A DNA stretch of 64,000 nucleotides from Phyto melanocephala (GCA_941918925.1 OW799234.1:131792895-131856894); one strand, 5' to 3'. Positions 1-10,335 are shown, counted from the stretch's first letter. Notes: generated by a model not told the origin, from the sequence alone. Program-made: numbers and translations.

Positions 1-78
1 ATTATAAATGGAATGATAAAGCTATAATATATAGCTATATATATATAACCCCACAGGTGAAGGGTGTAAAAATAATGT
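1..78 (-). repeat. mini-me-like repeat, end fragment
   Basis: This is the terminal 75 or so bases of the dispersed fly repeat whose full copies lie at 13763, 23793, 42982 and 62305. Visible parts are a degenerate 'aatggaatgataaagctat' stretch, the 'ccccacaggtgaagggt' hairpin arm and the closing 'gtaaaaat'. The rest of the copy lies outside the window to the left. It carries no coding sequence. Confidence 0.75.
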
Positions 79-1051
79 TGAGATTGATTTTGCAAAAATT
101 AAATAGTAACAATTTTGGATTAAAATTTTTATATTTTACTATCACAATGTCTGGGGTTATCTTTGATCGTACTGTTATACTACCGGGTAAAATAATGAAT
201 GTAAAAAAACTGTCATACGTTTTTGAAAATGGGAGTATTTTTTTTAATGTCTTCCGCTTTGATTTCAATTTTTGAACTTGTAACATACGTTCACATACGT
301 TCACACTTATTAATACACATGAACGTATATTAAATTTATTTTTATACTTTTTCGTTGACGTTACAATGTAACATTGTTTAAAAATAAAATGTATACAATT
401 ATTTGCTTACACTCACACTTTAGTTACACATTCTTACTTTTTTTAACCTGTTTAACTATATGCTTTTTTGTGTTCGAAATTATTTACGTATTTATCTCTG
501 TATTGTACATACATACACATATACATACATACATACATATGCACTACATGTAAATAAGTTAAAAATAAGTCAACAATAGCCTGATCTACTAAGTTAGTAT
601 GAACATTTTTTCTCATTTTTAAACAATGTGTTATTGTTTTGCGTAAAAAAAAATGCAACACGAAAAATTTATCTTCCTGTAGTAAAATGAGATCAAAAAG
701 AGTTATCAAGTAACGGTTGTTATGTGATTATACAGTTACAAGAACGATTTTATACTATAATCAGTTGTATAAACAATAAACGCCTTAAAACTTCATTTAA
801 CAGAAGTAAGTTTTTTATACATATATTTTTTATAAAGATAAAGTTTATAAAAATACTTTGTATTTCTTATGTTTTGTAAAAATGAATAGATGTTTGCCAA
901 TAATTCCCGGCCAATTAGTGTAAACTATTGATAATAAAGGTATTATTTACTCATTTTAAAGAAAAGATTACTTAGTTAAGGTCTTGACTTCCAAATGATC
1001 ATCTTGTCTAGGTAATTGTCATTCAGTGATGTCACTTGGATACATTTTTTA
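79..1051. other. AT-rich stretch without a gene
   Basis: No supported gene is seen. The short open frames on both strands are full of poly-A/T codons and match no family I recognise. A 'catacgttca' motif is repeated at about 285-305, with an inverted partner near 322. An ATAC microsatellite lies at 505-540. Confidence 0.6.
505..541. repeat. (ATAC)n microsatellite
   Basis: An imperfect ATAC/ACAT tetranucleotide run, interrupted by 'acatat'. The same class recurs near 1970-1993, 23097-23115, 28778-28800 and 41335-41350. Confidence 0.85.
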
Positions 1052-1053
1052 TA

Positions 1054-1909
1054 ATGGGTGTTTTATATAGAGGTATAAAATTTTGAAATGACGAAAGATG
1101 ATTTCTTTGAATTGACATTAAATTTATTTTATTTAATAATTTTCTGGCTTTATAATTTAAATATGACTTCTGGCATATGACTGCCATGGCTGGCTCGGAC
1201 GTAGTTTAAGCTGGTGCTGAAATTTTCAAAGAATTTGACCAACATTTGTGGAAGTATATCGGCAATAATGTTGTCGAATGTTGTCTTCAAGTGACCAATC
1301 GTTTCAGGCTTATCGGCCTAGACTAGCAGCATTAAATCGCACGATCTTGGAGGTTTATTCACAAGTACGAAACGTGAAACTATGCGGTTACCAAATCTTT
1401 TCCTCAATAAATCAATTATGGCACGAGCTGTGTGACATGTTGTGCAGTCTTGTTGAAACCACAGCTCTTGCACATCATGGTTGTTCAATTGATGAACGAA
1501 AAAGTCAGTTATCATGGTACTACAGCGTTCAGCATAACGACTGTAACGTTCTGACCAGCATCGTTTTTAAAGAAGTACGGACCAATGATCGTACCATCCC
1601 ATAAAGCACACCAAACAGTCAGTATTTCTGGATGTAACAGTGTCTCAACATACACTTAAAAATTATTATCACTCCAAATACGACAGTTTTGTCTATTGAC
1701 GTATCCATTCAAACAAAAGTGAAAATCGGTATTAACGGCAATCTTGTTTTGAGCCCATTCACCGAATCTACGCTGAGCTATTCATGCGTCAGTCTATTCA
1801 TGTTGAAATGCCAAAGCCAACTAAACACAAATAACTTGACAGCAAAAAAATGTCAGTTAAAAAAGTTTAGCCAACTCAACATTCTTAACCTCTATAGAAA
1901 AATACCCGT
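1054..1909 (-). mobile_element. rosa-type mariner, degenerate, TIRs present
   Basis: This is a mariner relic read on the minus strand. The ends match as imperfect inverted repeats: 'atgggtgttttatatagagg' at the low end, and 'acgggtatttttctatagag' when the high end is reverse-complemented. TA lies outside each end (1052-1053 and 1910-1911). On the minus strand, transposase blocks read in order: NGYVNRQNCRIW-like, LHPEILTVWCALW, GPYFFKND, MITDFFVHQLN, WFQQDCTTCHTARAIIDLL and PPRSCDL. The spacing from the QQD aspartate to where the third catalytic Asp should be fits the rosa DD41D class. That third Asp is Val here (LMLLV for LTPLD). Stops and frameshifts are scattered, and the N-terminal DNA-binding half is missing. 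The element is not functional. Confidence 0.85.
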
Positions 1910-1964
1910 TACGTATTTGTCGTAATTTTTTATTTTGTTTTTAGTCACATTTTGGTAACAAAAT

Positions 1965-1993
1965 AGTCGTATACATACATACATACATACATA
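1965..1993. repeat. (ATAC)n microsatellite
   Basis: A run of about six TACA/ATAC units just beyond the rosa-type mariner at 1054. Between it and about 2320 the sequence is AT-rich with no gene seen. Confidence 0.85.
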
Positions 1994-2324
1994 TATTAAT
2001 TGTTTTAAACGTGTACTTTACGGTATCGTACAAAATTTCAAAATCTTTATGCGGTTTTACTCTGACATTATAAAACAAATAGAAAATATTATGCCTAAAA
2101 TTACATAATTTTTTTTAATTATTTAATGAATTTTTAATTTTAATGATATTATTTCAAGCAAATATTAAGGAGTGTATCGAAAAAAATTTGTAGTTGCATT
2201 AAGTTAAATAAAACTCAAATCGAGTAAAAAATATTTTTTTTTATCCCGTTAGCTTTTATATATATGTATGTATGTCATATACTATTATTTTAAAACTCAT
2301 TAATTTTCAATTGTTACTACGATC

Positions 2325-2786
2325 AAAATGAACTACGAAAAAAAAGTACGTGAAAATATATGTAATTAAAACTTAAAAAAAAAATCCGTTATGGATTTTT
2401 AAAAAAATTGCAAAAAATTTGAAAGTTGACCCTCGAACTGTTTCAAATGCCATTAAACGGTATAAGGAAGACCTGAGCATTGAAATAAAACCTGGATCAG
2501 GATATAAAAAAAGGTCCAAGGGATATTGGTAAGGTAAAAGAAGTCGAGCAACTGTTTCGAAGAACACCTAACAATTCTATCAGAATAGCAGAGCGTACGG
2601 TGAAATGCTCTAATAGTTTACAATAGTGTACAAAGAGACAAAGCTTATGTTAGGCTGAACACATACAAAGTTCAGATCAGTTCCAGATCGCAATTCGGTA
2701 AAGAACTTAAAAACAAAAAACCAGCGAAGAAATTTAAGGCAGATTTTATAAAAAAACACCTGTTGTATGATGGATGACGAAACATA
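2325..2786 (+). pseudogene. decayed Tc1-like transposase, 5' part
   Basis: An old Tc1/mariner-superfamily transposase on the plus strand, broken by frameshifts. Readable segments are a helix-turn-helix (KIAKNLKVDPRTVSNAIKRY), then GKVKEVEQLFRRTPNNSIRI, then VQRDKAYVRLNTYKVQ, then FKADFIKKHLLYDG. The motif MDDET, which I take to hold the first catalytic Asp, is reached at about 2770. The frame is then cut at a TA dinucleotide by the Minos-like transposon at 2787-4469 and resumes on its far side at 4470. Family assignment rests on remembered conserved blocks. Loss of function is clear from the multiple frameshifts. Confidence 0.75.
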
Positions 2787-3008
2787 CAGTGGTTCAAACG
2801 TATAATTGGACACTATGCATGTAAATATGAAAATGCCAATTTCTTCATTACAATGAAATTAATCGAAAAAACTTTGATACAGAATTATAGATTATTAAAA
2901 AACTTTTAAAACAATATATAACATTTAGCATTTTTTATTCAAAACTCTTTTTAAAAATTATAAAGAAAACAAAACCATAAAATTTCATGTCAAACGCATA
3001 ATTGGACA
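2787..3008. repeat. left terminal inverted repeat (IR/DR)
   Basis: Starts 'cagtggttcaaacgtata'. A second, diverged copy of the same core ('caaacgcataattggaca') closes the repeat at 2991-3008. It pairs with 4249-4469. Confidence 0.9.
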
Positions 3009-3018
3009 ATGCATATTT

Positions 3019-4124
3019 TTAGTACTTGGAAGCAAACCCCTTTGCTTTTATCACTGCTTCCAACCGTCTGGGTATCGGTTGTACAAGATTGACGCAAAAC
3101 TCCGGAGTTATGTTGTTCCACTCACGTCTTATTCCCTGCCTCAACTGCTCCACTGTGTTAAAAGTGGTTTTATAGAGCTTACGGGCAAGTTCTTCCCAAA
3201 CATGCTCAATAATGTTGAGATCTGGGGACTGTGCCGGTGTTTTCAGTAACTTTGGACAATTGTGAATAAGCCACATTTTCGCAACGTGTGAAGTGTGCTT
3301 CGGATCGTTGTCCTGATAGAAAGAAAATGTGTCCAATATGTTTAATTTATCGGCACTTTGCTTCACATTTTGTTTTAAAATGTCCAAATATTGGAAGCGA
3401 TTCATTTTACCCTCTATAAAATGAATGTTCCCTACTCCTGCACTGGAAACACATCCCCATACCATCACTGACCCACCCCCATGCTTCACCGTAGCACGAG
3501 TGTTAGTAGGCAAAAACTCAGTATTTGGCTTACGCCATACGTACTGTTTTCCGTCTGATCCATGCAGGTTAAACTTACTCTCATCCGTAAAGAGTACCTA
3601 TAAAATAAGTAACAAGATTAAAAATAATAAAATTAAACAAGTTTTTGCAGAATTACCGTGCTCCAAAAGCGAGAATTTTTTAACAAGTACTCTTTACAAA
3701 ATTTCACCCGTGCAATTTTATTTTTTTTACTGATATAGGGTTTTTTTCTGACTATTCGCCCATGGAAATCATTCTTCCTTAAAACATTTCGAATGGTCTC
3801 GGCACAAACTTCTTTCTTCAAATCCGTTTTAACCATATTCTTTAATTCATTTGCCGTCGTGAATGGTTTTGTTTTAATCTCCATCAAAATCCGCCGCTCA
3901 TCGTGATTATTTAATTTCTTTCCTTGGCCAATACGACTTTTATTTTCTACTTGAAACTTTTGTTGATACCTTTGAATAATAGCATGGACTGTAGACGGGC
4001 ACCGATCAACAATTTTACCTATTTCACGCACTGATTTACCCTCTCCATGTAATCTTAAAATTAAATGTCGTGTTTCCAAAGTTGTTTGTTTTTTTCTTTG
4101 ATCCATTGCAGTTTTGATATGCAC
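3019..4124 (-). CDS. Tc1/Minos-like transposase, two exons, intact
   Basis: A cut-and-paste DNA transposase of the Tc1 group, acting in the nucleus on the element's own ends. Exon 1 runs 4124-3657 (156 codons) and exon 2 runs 3597-3019. A 59-bp GT-AG phase-0 intron separates them, giving 348 residues. A paired-type DNA-binding region comes first: helix-turn-helix at about 20-57 (REIGKIVDRCPSTVHAI) and a second helical domain at about 70-125. The catalytic core has D161 (LFTDESKF), the GGGSVMVWG block, D252 (YQDNDPKHTS) and E287 (SPDLNIIEHVW). The D252-E287 spacing makes it DD34E. No stop or frameshift is seen once the intron is removed. The length is normal for the family. The start at 4124 is the first Met; Met7 (MDQRKK, 4106) is an alternative. 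All expected key residues are present, so it may be functional. Confidence 0.93.
3598..3656 (-). other. 59-bp spliceosomal intron in transposase
   Basis: On the minus strand the exon ends 'agcacg', followed by donor 'gtaatt' and closed by acceptor 'ttttatag' before 'gtactcttt'. Splicing joins SRFWST to VLFTDESKF and so restores the first catalytic Asp block. Unspliced reading stops after seven codons. A short intron of about 60 bp is known in Minos transposase. Confidence 0.9.
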
Positions 4125-4199
4125 TTTTTACACTACACTTGCATAATGATTCATCATTTGCATTAAAATAAACATGAACTCACTCAGCAGAAAAAAAAT

Positions 4200-4218
4200 A
4201 ACGGTTCAAATAACCGTT
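4200..4218. other. small perfect hairpin near inner edge of right TIR
   Basis: A 7-bp stem 'aacggtt' / 'aaccgtt' around a 5-base loop. It lies between the transposase start (4124, minus strand) and the right terminal repeat, where the promoter or 5' leader of the transposase should be. Its role is unknown. Confidence 0.5.
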
Positions 4219-4248
4219 TTACAATAATAATTAGTTATCTCATTTCGT

Positions 4249-4469
4249 GTCCAATTATGCGTTTGACATGAAATTCGATGGTTTTGTTTTCTTTCTAATT
4301 TTTAAAAAGAGTTTTGAATAAAACATGCTAAGTGTTATATATTGTTTTAAAGGTTTTTTAATAAGCTATAATTCTGTATCAAAGCTTTTTGATTTATTTT
4401 CATTGTAGTGAAAAATTAGGTGTTTTTATATTAACATGCATAGTGTCCAATTATACGTTTGAACCACTG
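4249..4469. repeat. right terminal inverted repeat (IR/DR)
   Basis: Ends '...gtttgaaccactg' before the TA duplication. The inner edge carries the second core copy 'tgtccaattatgcgtttg' (4249-4266). It pairs with 2787-3008. Confidence 0.9.
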
Positions 4470-4525
4470 TACATACATACGTACTGGCAGACTTTTCTCA
4501 GCTTCCCGGCCAAGATTTTCCATTA
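4470..4525 (+). pseudogene. decayed Tc1-like transposase, continuation
   Basis: The relic frame resumes right after the Minos-like insertion as TYVLADFSQLPGQDF, continuing the MDDETY motif of 2325-2786. A few extra 'acat' units sit at the join, probably microsatellite slippage after insertion. The relic ends abruptly within about 55 bp, where a mini-me-like fragment begins. Confidence 0.75.
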
Positions 4526-4529
4526 AAGA

Positions 4530-4592
4530 TGCGATCGGAAATGGCAATTGTAGAAATTTCAAACTGAATGACAAACCTATACATATGTATGT
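4530..4592 (-). repeat. mini-me-like repeat fragment
   Basis: Contains 'cggaaatggcaattgtag' and 'gaatgacaaacctata', matching the conserved end block of the mini-me-like copies at 24545 and 43618. Only about 60 bp survive, directly behind the truncated Tc1 relic. Confidence 0.65.
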
Positions 4593-6076
4593 ATATACGC
4601 TTACATTCACTGCGAAGAGTATGTGTAATAAGAAATTTCTTCTTTAAAATATTTTTCGGTGTGTTACGTTATTTTCACAGTCAAATTTTTGTTTAACCTA
4701 TTAGATATATAGACGACAAAAAAAAATGTAACTGAAAACATTTTTTTCTCTATGGAGAACTAAAGTAAAATGCATTGGAAGGCTACATTTTTAGTTTTAA
4801 TTAAAAAAAAATTCCCGCACAAATTGAAACACATGTTAGAAGACCTTCTCCTGTAAAATGTATGTACTAGATTTTTTATGTGGCCAAACTTGGAAATAAA
4901 TATTATTTAAAAACAAAGATAGGAAGGCACTTATACATTAATCAATGCACATTAAAAAAATAATCTTAATATAATTCGGTTATTTTAAATTTGGCACCAA
5001 ATAGTTGATCATAGTTAGCCCGTTGGTAAAACCCTATTGAAATAATTCAAACAAAAAACATTTTCTTTATTTTCCCATACAAATAAATTAAGGCTGGGAT
5101 TTTATTATTCGTTTTATATGTACGTCAATTAAAATATCTTTGTTACGCAAAAACAATCAGATTAACAGACAATTTGGCAGACACATGCACACACTTACGC
5201 ACACATCTTAAAAGAAGAGAGCCACATTTTTTACTCCACTAATAAGAAGAAAACAAATCACCAAAAAGAAGGAAGAAAACAAAATAATACAAGCCAAAAG
5301 TCAAGCAATAGCAAACACTCACAAACACACATACACACAAGTATGCAATAATAACGAGATTGGTGGGTAAAACAGAAAATTACGTGAGGGTCACTTAAGT
5401 TCACTATCACTTTCACTTGAACAATAACAACAAAATTAACAAAATTAAATATAGTGCACTACTGGTAATCATACAAGACAAAACAAAAAAGAAAGAAAGA
5501 AAGAAACTGTAAACCACCATAGGCGGCAAGTAATATAATGATTAAAAAAAAATAATAATAAAACCAGATTTAAACGAAAACAAATAATATGTGATAAATG
5601 TATACGAGTATAAGAAAAACCATTAAAAAAGTTAAGACATGTGAATTTTGTTGTTGTGACTGTTTCTTATAAATACATTTTGTTTAAATAAGGTGAAAAA
5701 ACTAAAAACATGTAGTCAATATTATTTAAACAAAATTCAATGCAAATGCAAACGTTTTTTGTTTTTTTTTCTTCATTTCATTTATCCAGTGTTGCTTAGT
5801 TCCCAATTGGCAAATTGTTGTTAATTGTTAAATAACAAACAAACAAACAAATTGAACTTGAACTTGTTTTCTCGTCTAATTTACATTACAATATGGACGA
5901 TTAAATTGCAATACATATTAATAAATAGTGCAGTATTTCAAAAAAATCTATATTTATTTATAATCAACGGACTAAGTCGAAATAAGCAAAAGAAGAATAT
6001 ATGTAAATAGATAGAGGTTACCATAATTATTTAATTGATGCATACAATTTGAATAAATCTGCTTTTGATTTAAAAT
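4593..6076. other. no gene seen; A/C-rich tract 5160-5560
   Basis: AT-rich, with only short chance open frames. Around 5160-5560 the plus strand becomes rich in A and C ('cacaaacacacatacacac', 'aagaaagaaagaaagaaac'). Fly 5' leader or intronic sequence can look like this, but no start codon with coding continuation is evident. Confidence 0.5.
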
Positions 6077-6565
6077 AGCGGCATTCACTCTTGGTAGCAT
6101 TTTTGCAATTAGTGCAAATATGCACAAGTTTTTTGCTACCAAGCGTGAGTGCATTTTGCAAACTTATGGCAACGAGCTAATTTTTTAGGTATTTAAGAAA
6201 CAACAAATCTTTTTTAAAATTAATAAGTAAGATTCTATGTTTTAATATTTTCCAAAAAAAAAAAATTAATTTTAAATAAATTACAATGATTAAATCAACG
6301 GAAAAAGCTAATATCACAATTTTTTGTATGAAATTGAATTTGTGCAGATTTAAAATCCTGAGAGTAAAAAAATTGTGTATCTGTTGTGCAAATTTGTGTA
6401 ACATTACTTTGCACTGATTTTTAGTTGTGCATATTTGCTCAAGTGATGCAAATTGCAATTTAATAGAAGTTGTTTTTGTAGTCGTGCACAAGTTAAATTG
6501 TTTGCTAGACTTGTACGGTCTGCACGACTTGCAAGGGTAGTTTGCATCAAAGAGTGAGTTCCGCT
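6077..6565. mobile_element. MITE with internal inverted TIR copy
   Basis: About 489 bp between imperfect 16-bp inverted ends: 'agcggcattcactctt', and 'agcggaactcactctt' when the right end is reverse-complemented. Near the left end is an inner hairpin, 'cttggtagca' with 'tgctaccaag', which brings a second inverted 'gtgagtg' copy to about 6145-6151. The interior is full of TGCA-type words ('gtgcaaat', 'ttgcac'). No transposase frame is present. The layout matches the element at 20456-20920. I could not identify a clean target-site duplication. Confidence 0.65.
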
Positions 6566-8439
6566 AATATTTCTAACATTTAACTACTACTCGTATCTAA
6601 GTCAAAGTAAAATGTGATTTGGTTTGCTTTCTAGTTTAATGGTCAGTCTTTTTTCCAATGGCACACATTTTATCAACAAATGTTTATAAATCAGTCCGTC
6701 CGTCAGTCACACAGTTCATTCATCTAATTGTTCATAAAAATATCTAAGCTTAGACATCTACTCTCTTTTTTCTTAAAAATTTTCTTAGATTTTTTTGACC
6801 TGCTGTTCACTTGATGTTAGACTTAAAGAGACACTTGATGCCTAAAGAGTTGAAACCAGTCCGTCAGTTATAGCCACAAAAGGTACGAAGAAAAAAAAAA
6901 CTTGATCTCTGTTGTTTTGTAAAAGTAAAAAAAGTGATGTCTTTAACATAAAACGATGAGTTTTAGTAGCAAAATGCTTGGACAATGAAAATGAAACCAA
7001 CATTAAGATGAAATTTATTTCAGAAACTTTTCAGCGTTTTATTGCGAAAGACAATGAGAAAAATTGTTAAAAATATGCCTGGTTCAACATATGGCATTTA
7101 ATTATTTACAGCAAACGAAGAAAGAAAAAAAAAACTAAATTAATGAAATAGACCAACAAAATGCACCGTGTTTTTGTTTGTTTATTTTCTACTCAGAATG
7201 AGCGAATAAAAACGCCTTTCGAAAAGTCCACATTCCATAGCCATAAATATCCAGTTTTTATGTTTAATTTAGCTCTTCTTAAAGTTAACAAATTATCTAC
7301 CAATATACTATTTTTCTACAGTAGAAGTCATACAAATACGAGGGTACAAAATACAATTTCGAAATAGACAAAGATCATAATTTAATGAACTAGGTAACAG
7401 TATCATTCCTTTTAAGAACTTAAGTAAAACGTTTCGCGTTCACTTGTTTTTATACTCTTCACATGATTGAAAACGATTGCCTCTGCATTTAACCCAAACA
7501 AAGTCAGATTTTGCCGGTCCTATGAAAATCCTTGAAATGTTTGTTATTTATAAAAAATAGTTATTTTTTCGAGATATCAGTTTTAAGTAAATAACACGAA
7601 AAATGGAAAAACAATTTCTTGTTATTGTTTTGCGATCAGTCCTCGTATACTACAACAATGTTGATGTTCAAGTATCGAAGCAAATTAAATCAATAAATTC
7701 ATTTTATAAGAACATACAAGAGCCTGCTCCGACTGCACTATAGCAGGTTCTTTGTAATTCTTGCTTGAGTATGTATGTAAATGTTAAAAATAGCAGATGA
7801 CTTGTAGTAGAAAATAATAGTGGTAAAACTCATTTGAAGCATGATTTAACATTTAAACGTTTTTTATATTTATCTGCAACACCTTTCAAAATCATTCATA
7901 AGAAAAAGCAAGCTATTGGTTGGGAGATAAAATAATTTATTTTTTCTAAAAAAAATATTTACTTTATAAGCATTCGAAAAAAATGTATTAGGTGAAAAAG
8001 AGTGAATGATCCAATAATAGTAATCTATATATCATAAAATCCATGTCACGCACTGTTACAGAGTGCGAATAATTGCAACTAATTTTGTTAAAAAAATATT
8101 TTTTGTTAAAGCAGATTTGCCGCTATTATTATTTAATTTTATGCTCTTTCAAAAATTTATAAAGCACTAATTAATAGGTTTTCTAATTTCGTTAGTATAA
8201 ATCAAAATGTATCGTACGCACATGTTACAAAATTTACCTTTTGAACATTTTATGTCAGTTTCTATCAAAAATTTCTGCGAATTTACTTCAGATAAAAATT
8301 CATATTTTTAACAGCTAGAAGAAGCAATCTAAGATTATACGAAAAGTTATATTATCTGAAAAAAAATATATATATTCATCTTTAACTAATTTTTAACATC
8401 GTCACGCACATTGGTGACAGATGACTTTTCTGTGGCATT
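6566..8439. other. no gene seen; one strong hairpin
   Basis: AT-rich non-coding sequence. The one distinct object is the stem-loop at 7706-7762, listed separately. Open frames here are short and compositionally like the surroundings. Confidence 0.5.
7706..7762 (+). other. long imperfect stem-loop
   Basis: Arms 'aagaacatacaagagcctgct' (shown in parts: aagaacataca, agagcctgct) and 'agcaggttctttgtaattctt' (agcaggttct, ttgtaattctt) fold into a stem of about 20 bp with a 13-base loop, 'ccgactgcactat'. Small bulges and a G-U pair resemble a short miRNA-like precursor, but it is shorter than most pre-miRNAs and no conservation can be judged here. It could equally be a small palindromic repeat. Confidence 0.4.
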
Positions 8440-9430
8440 TGTGATATATAAAAGTGAAACTCTGTGTGTGTGTGTGTTAGCTATAGACTCCGAAACTGTA
8501 AAACCGATTGGGTTCAAACTTTGGTAAGTTGTTGTACACATACCAGGGAGTGTTTATGGGTGGAAAAAAGTGGGCGGGGCCACGCCCATAAAAAATTAGT
8601 TATCATTTTAAGCTACTTGCACATGACCGATTTTTCTAAAACTTTGCACACATATCGAGCTCTCATGACTAATAAAAATTTCGTGATTAGAAAAGTGGGC
8701 GGGGCCACGCCCATAAAAAAGTTTAAATTTTGAGGTACTTGCACTGAACTGATTTTTCTGAAACTTTGCAAACATATTGAGCTGTCATGACTTTATAATT
8801 TCGTGATTATAAAAGTGGGCAGGGCCACGCCCATAAAAAAAAGTTATAATTTTCAGTTACTTGAACTGCACCGATTTTTCTGAAACTGTGCACACACATA
8901 TGAGCTCATATGCTTATAAAATTTCGTGATTAGAAAAGTAGGCAGTGCCACGCCCATAAGAAATAAGGTATAATTTTTAGCTACTTGCACTAGATCGATT
9001 TTTCTGAAACTTTGCACGCACATATTGAGCTGTCATGAATATATAATTTCGTGATTAGAAAAGTGGGCAGGGCCACGCACATAAAAAAAGTTATAATTTT
9101 GAGGTACTTGCTCTGGACCGATTTTTGTGAAACTTTTCACACATATTGAGTTGTCATGACTATACAATTTCTTGATTAGAAAGGTGGGCAGTGTCACGCC
9201 CATAAAGTAAATTATCATTTTCAGCTACTTGAGCTTCACCGATTTTTCTGAAACTTTGCACACATATTGAGCTGTCTGGCTATACAGTTTCGTGACTAGA
9301 AAAGTGGGCAGTGCCACGCCTATTAAAAAAAGTTATAATTTTTAGCTTTTTGCACTTGATATGCAATTTAAGTTCAGAATGCATTTTTATTCATTAAGAG
9401 GCGTAGCAACGCGCGCCGGGCTTTTCTAGT
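8440..9430 (+). mobile_element. Helitron-like non-autonomous element
   Basis: The left region reads 'atataaaagtgaaactctg', then a (TG)n run, then 'tatagactccgaaactg' and 'aaaccgattgggttcaaact'. This leader type is typical of many arthropod Helitrons. The right end reads 'ggcgtagcaacgcgcg', 'ccgggcttttctag', then t. A GCGT/ACGC stem and a CTAG terminus fit the Helitron 3' hairpin plus CTRR rule. No Rep/helicase gene is present. The middle is a tandem array of a 120-125 bp unit. The exact 5' end is uncertain by tens of bases. Confidence 0.65.
8490..9345 (+). repeat. tandem array, seven units of about 120-125 bp
   Basis: The core 'gtgggcggggccacgcccat', with variants, recurs at about 8570, 8695, 8815, 8938, 9063, 9184 and 9304. 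Spacings are 125, 120, 123, 125, 121 and 120. Each unit also carries 'accgatttttctgaaac', 'ttgcacacatattgagct' and 'atttcgtgattagaaaag'. The first unit overlaps the Helitron-like leader ('aaaccgattgggttcaaact'), so the array appears to be copies of the element's own 5' region. Confidence 0.88.
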
Positions 9431-9860
9431 AATAAATAAAATCACTTCTGAGTAATAATAACCGGAAAAAAGTTTTTCGTAAGTTAATTATTCTGGCTTA
9501 AATTAATTTTCTTTTATTATCCAACTTCTTAAAAACATTTTTTAAATTAAATTAATTTGTAAACATTTAAGAATATTGAAAACATTATTCCATTATTATC
9601 CGAAAAGAGTGCTTTTTTGAAACCAGTTACGATTTCATTGGTTTGTTTTTGAACTACAGGAAATCATTGTTCGGTGCCTATCAGCTTGATGGTACATAAG
9701 TGAAAAATACAACTTTGCTTTCAATACTGCCAGAAAATGAATAGAAAGCGTAACAAACATGCATATAATTGAATATAAACATGAAGAAATATGAATGAGA
9801 AAATAATATATAAATGCTATGCTTCCCATTTTCTAATTCCATTAAGTTGTAACATAAATA
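9431..9860. other. no gene seen
   Basis: Between the Helitron-like 3' end and a mariner relic. The two overlapping minus-strand open frames near 9635-9923 match no family I recognise and run into the mariner left end. Confidence 0.5.
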
Positions 9861-10190
9861 TCGGGTGATACCATTTTTGTTCAATATTATTTGGCAAGTC
9901 ATCATGGAAAGGTGTGATATCACACCTTTGGACTATTTTCTCTTAGGATATATAAAGTTTGAGGTGTTCAGGAATAACGCTATGAGTGACGCTTTGGAAA
10001 GCAACATTACTTGTGTGGAACTTTCGAATGTTCCTCATCAGACGTAGTCGTGGCTAACATTTACATGATATCATTGTAAAACAGTAAATGCCATAAATCG
10101 TTCTTTTAGCCGATAATACAAATGGTAAGTTCTCTTCCAAATTTATGTGTTTTATTTTACATTATAAATCAAACCTCACGATGAATATAC
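9861..10190 (+). mobile_element. rosa-type mariner, short deletion derivative
   Basis: Begins 'tcgggtgata' after TA (9859-9860) and closes with 'tttatgtgttttatttta' and 'aaacctcacgatgaat'. That is nearly the same 3' end as the larger copy at 51560-52493. Coding remnants begin at the third catalytic block (CDITPLDYFLLGYIKFEVF) and run through the C-terminal region to an in-frame stop. About the first two-thirds of the transposase is deleted. This copy keeps the PLD aspartate that the 1054 copy has lost. Confidence 0.75.
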
Positions 10191-10335
10191 TGATAAAGAG
10201 TGCTGATGATAAAATCGTAGCTGATTTCGAAAATGCATTAAACTTGGGTAATATCGGAATAATTTTTCAGTATTTTTTAATGTTTATAATTTAATTCAAT
10301 GAATTTTTTTAGGAAGTCAAACAATTAAGGAAACA
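10190..10335 (+). other. short protein-like repeat of unknown family
   Basis: About 48 bases from 10193 match 59828-59880 closely. In the plus frame both read KSADD, K/E, I/T, VA, D/V, FEN. In this copy the frame continues as ALNLG up to a possible donor 'gtaata' near 10247 and a possible acceptor 'tttttttag' near 10313, after which SQTIKETKT and a stop follow. I do not recognise the protein. It may be a retrocopied gene fragment or part of an unrecognised transposon. Confidence 0.35.

Larger units (their letters stand above)
2787..4469 (-). mobile_element. complete Minos-like Tc1 transposon
   Basis: A 1,683-bp element bounded by TA duplications (2785-2786 and 4470-4471). It has long terminal inverted repeats (2787-3008 and 4249-4469) and one intact two-exon transposase gene on the minus strand. 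The outermost 35 bases of the two repeats are identical, and most of the remaining positions also match. Each repeat holds two direct copies of a core close to 'aaacgtataattggaca', one at the tip and one at the inner edge. This is the IR/DR layout known from Minos, Sleeping Beauty and relatives, where the copies are transposase-binding sites. Repeat length, gene length and the short intron all resemble Drosophila Minos, but the terminal sequence differs, so this is a relative and not Minos itself. It interrupts an older transposase relic. It could still be active. Confidence 0.92.

Noticed and set aside
8490..9345. CRISPR-like array
   Set aside because: Units are 120-125 bp and repeat along their whole length without unique spacers. 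It is a eukaryotic minisatellite inside a Helitron-like element.
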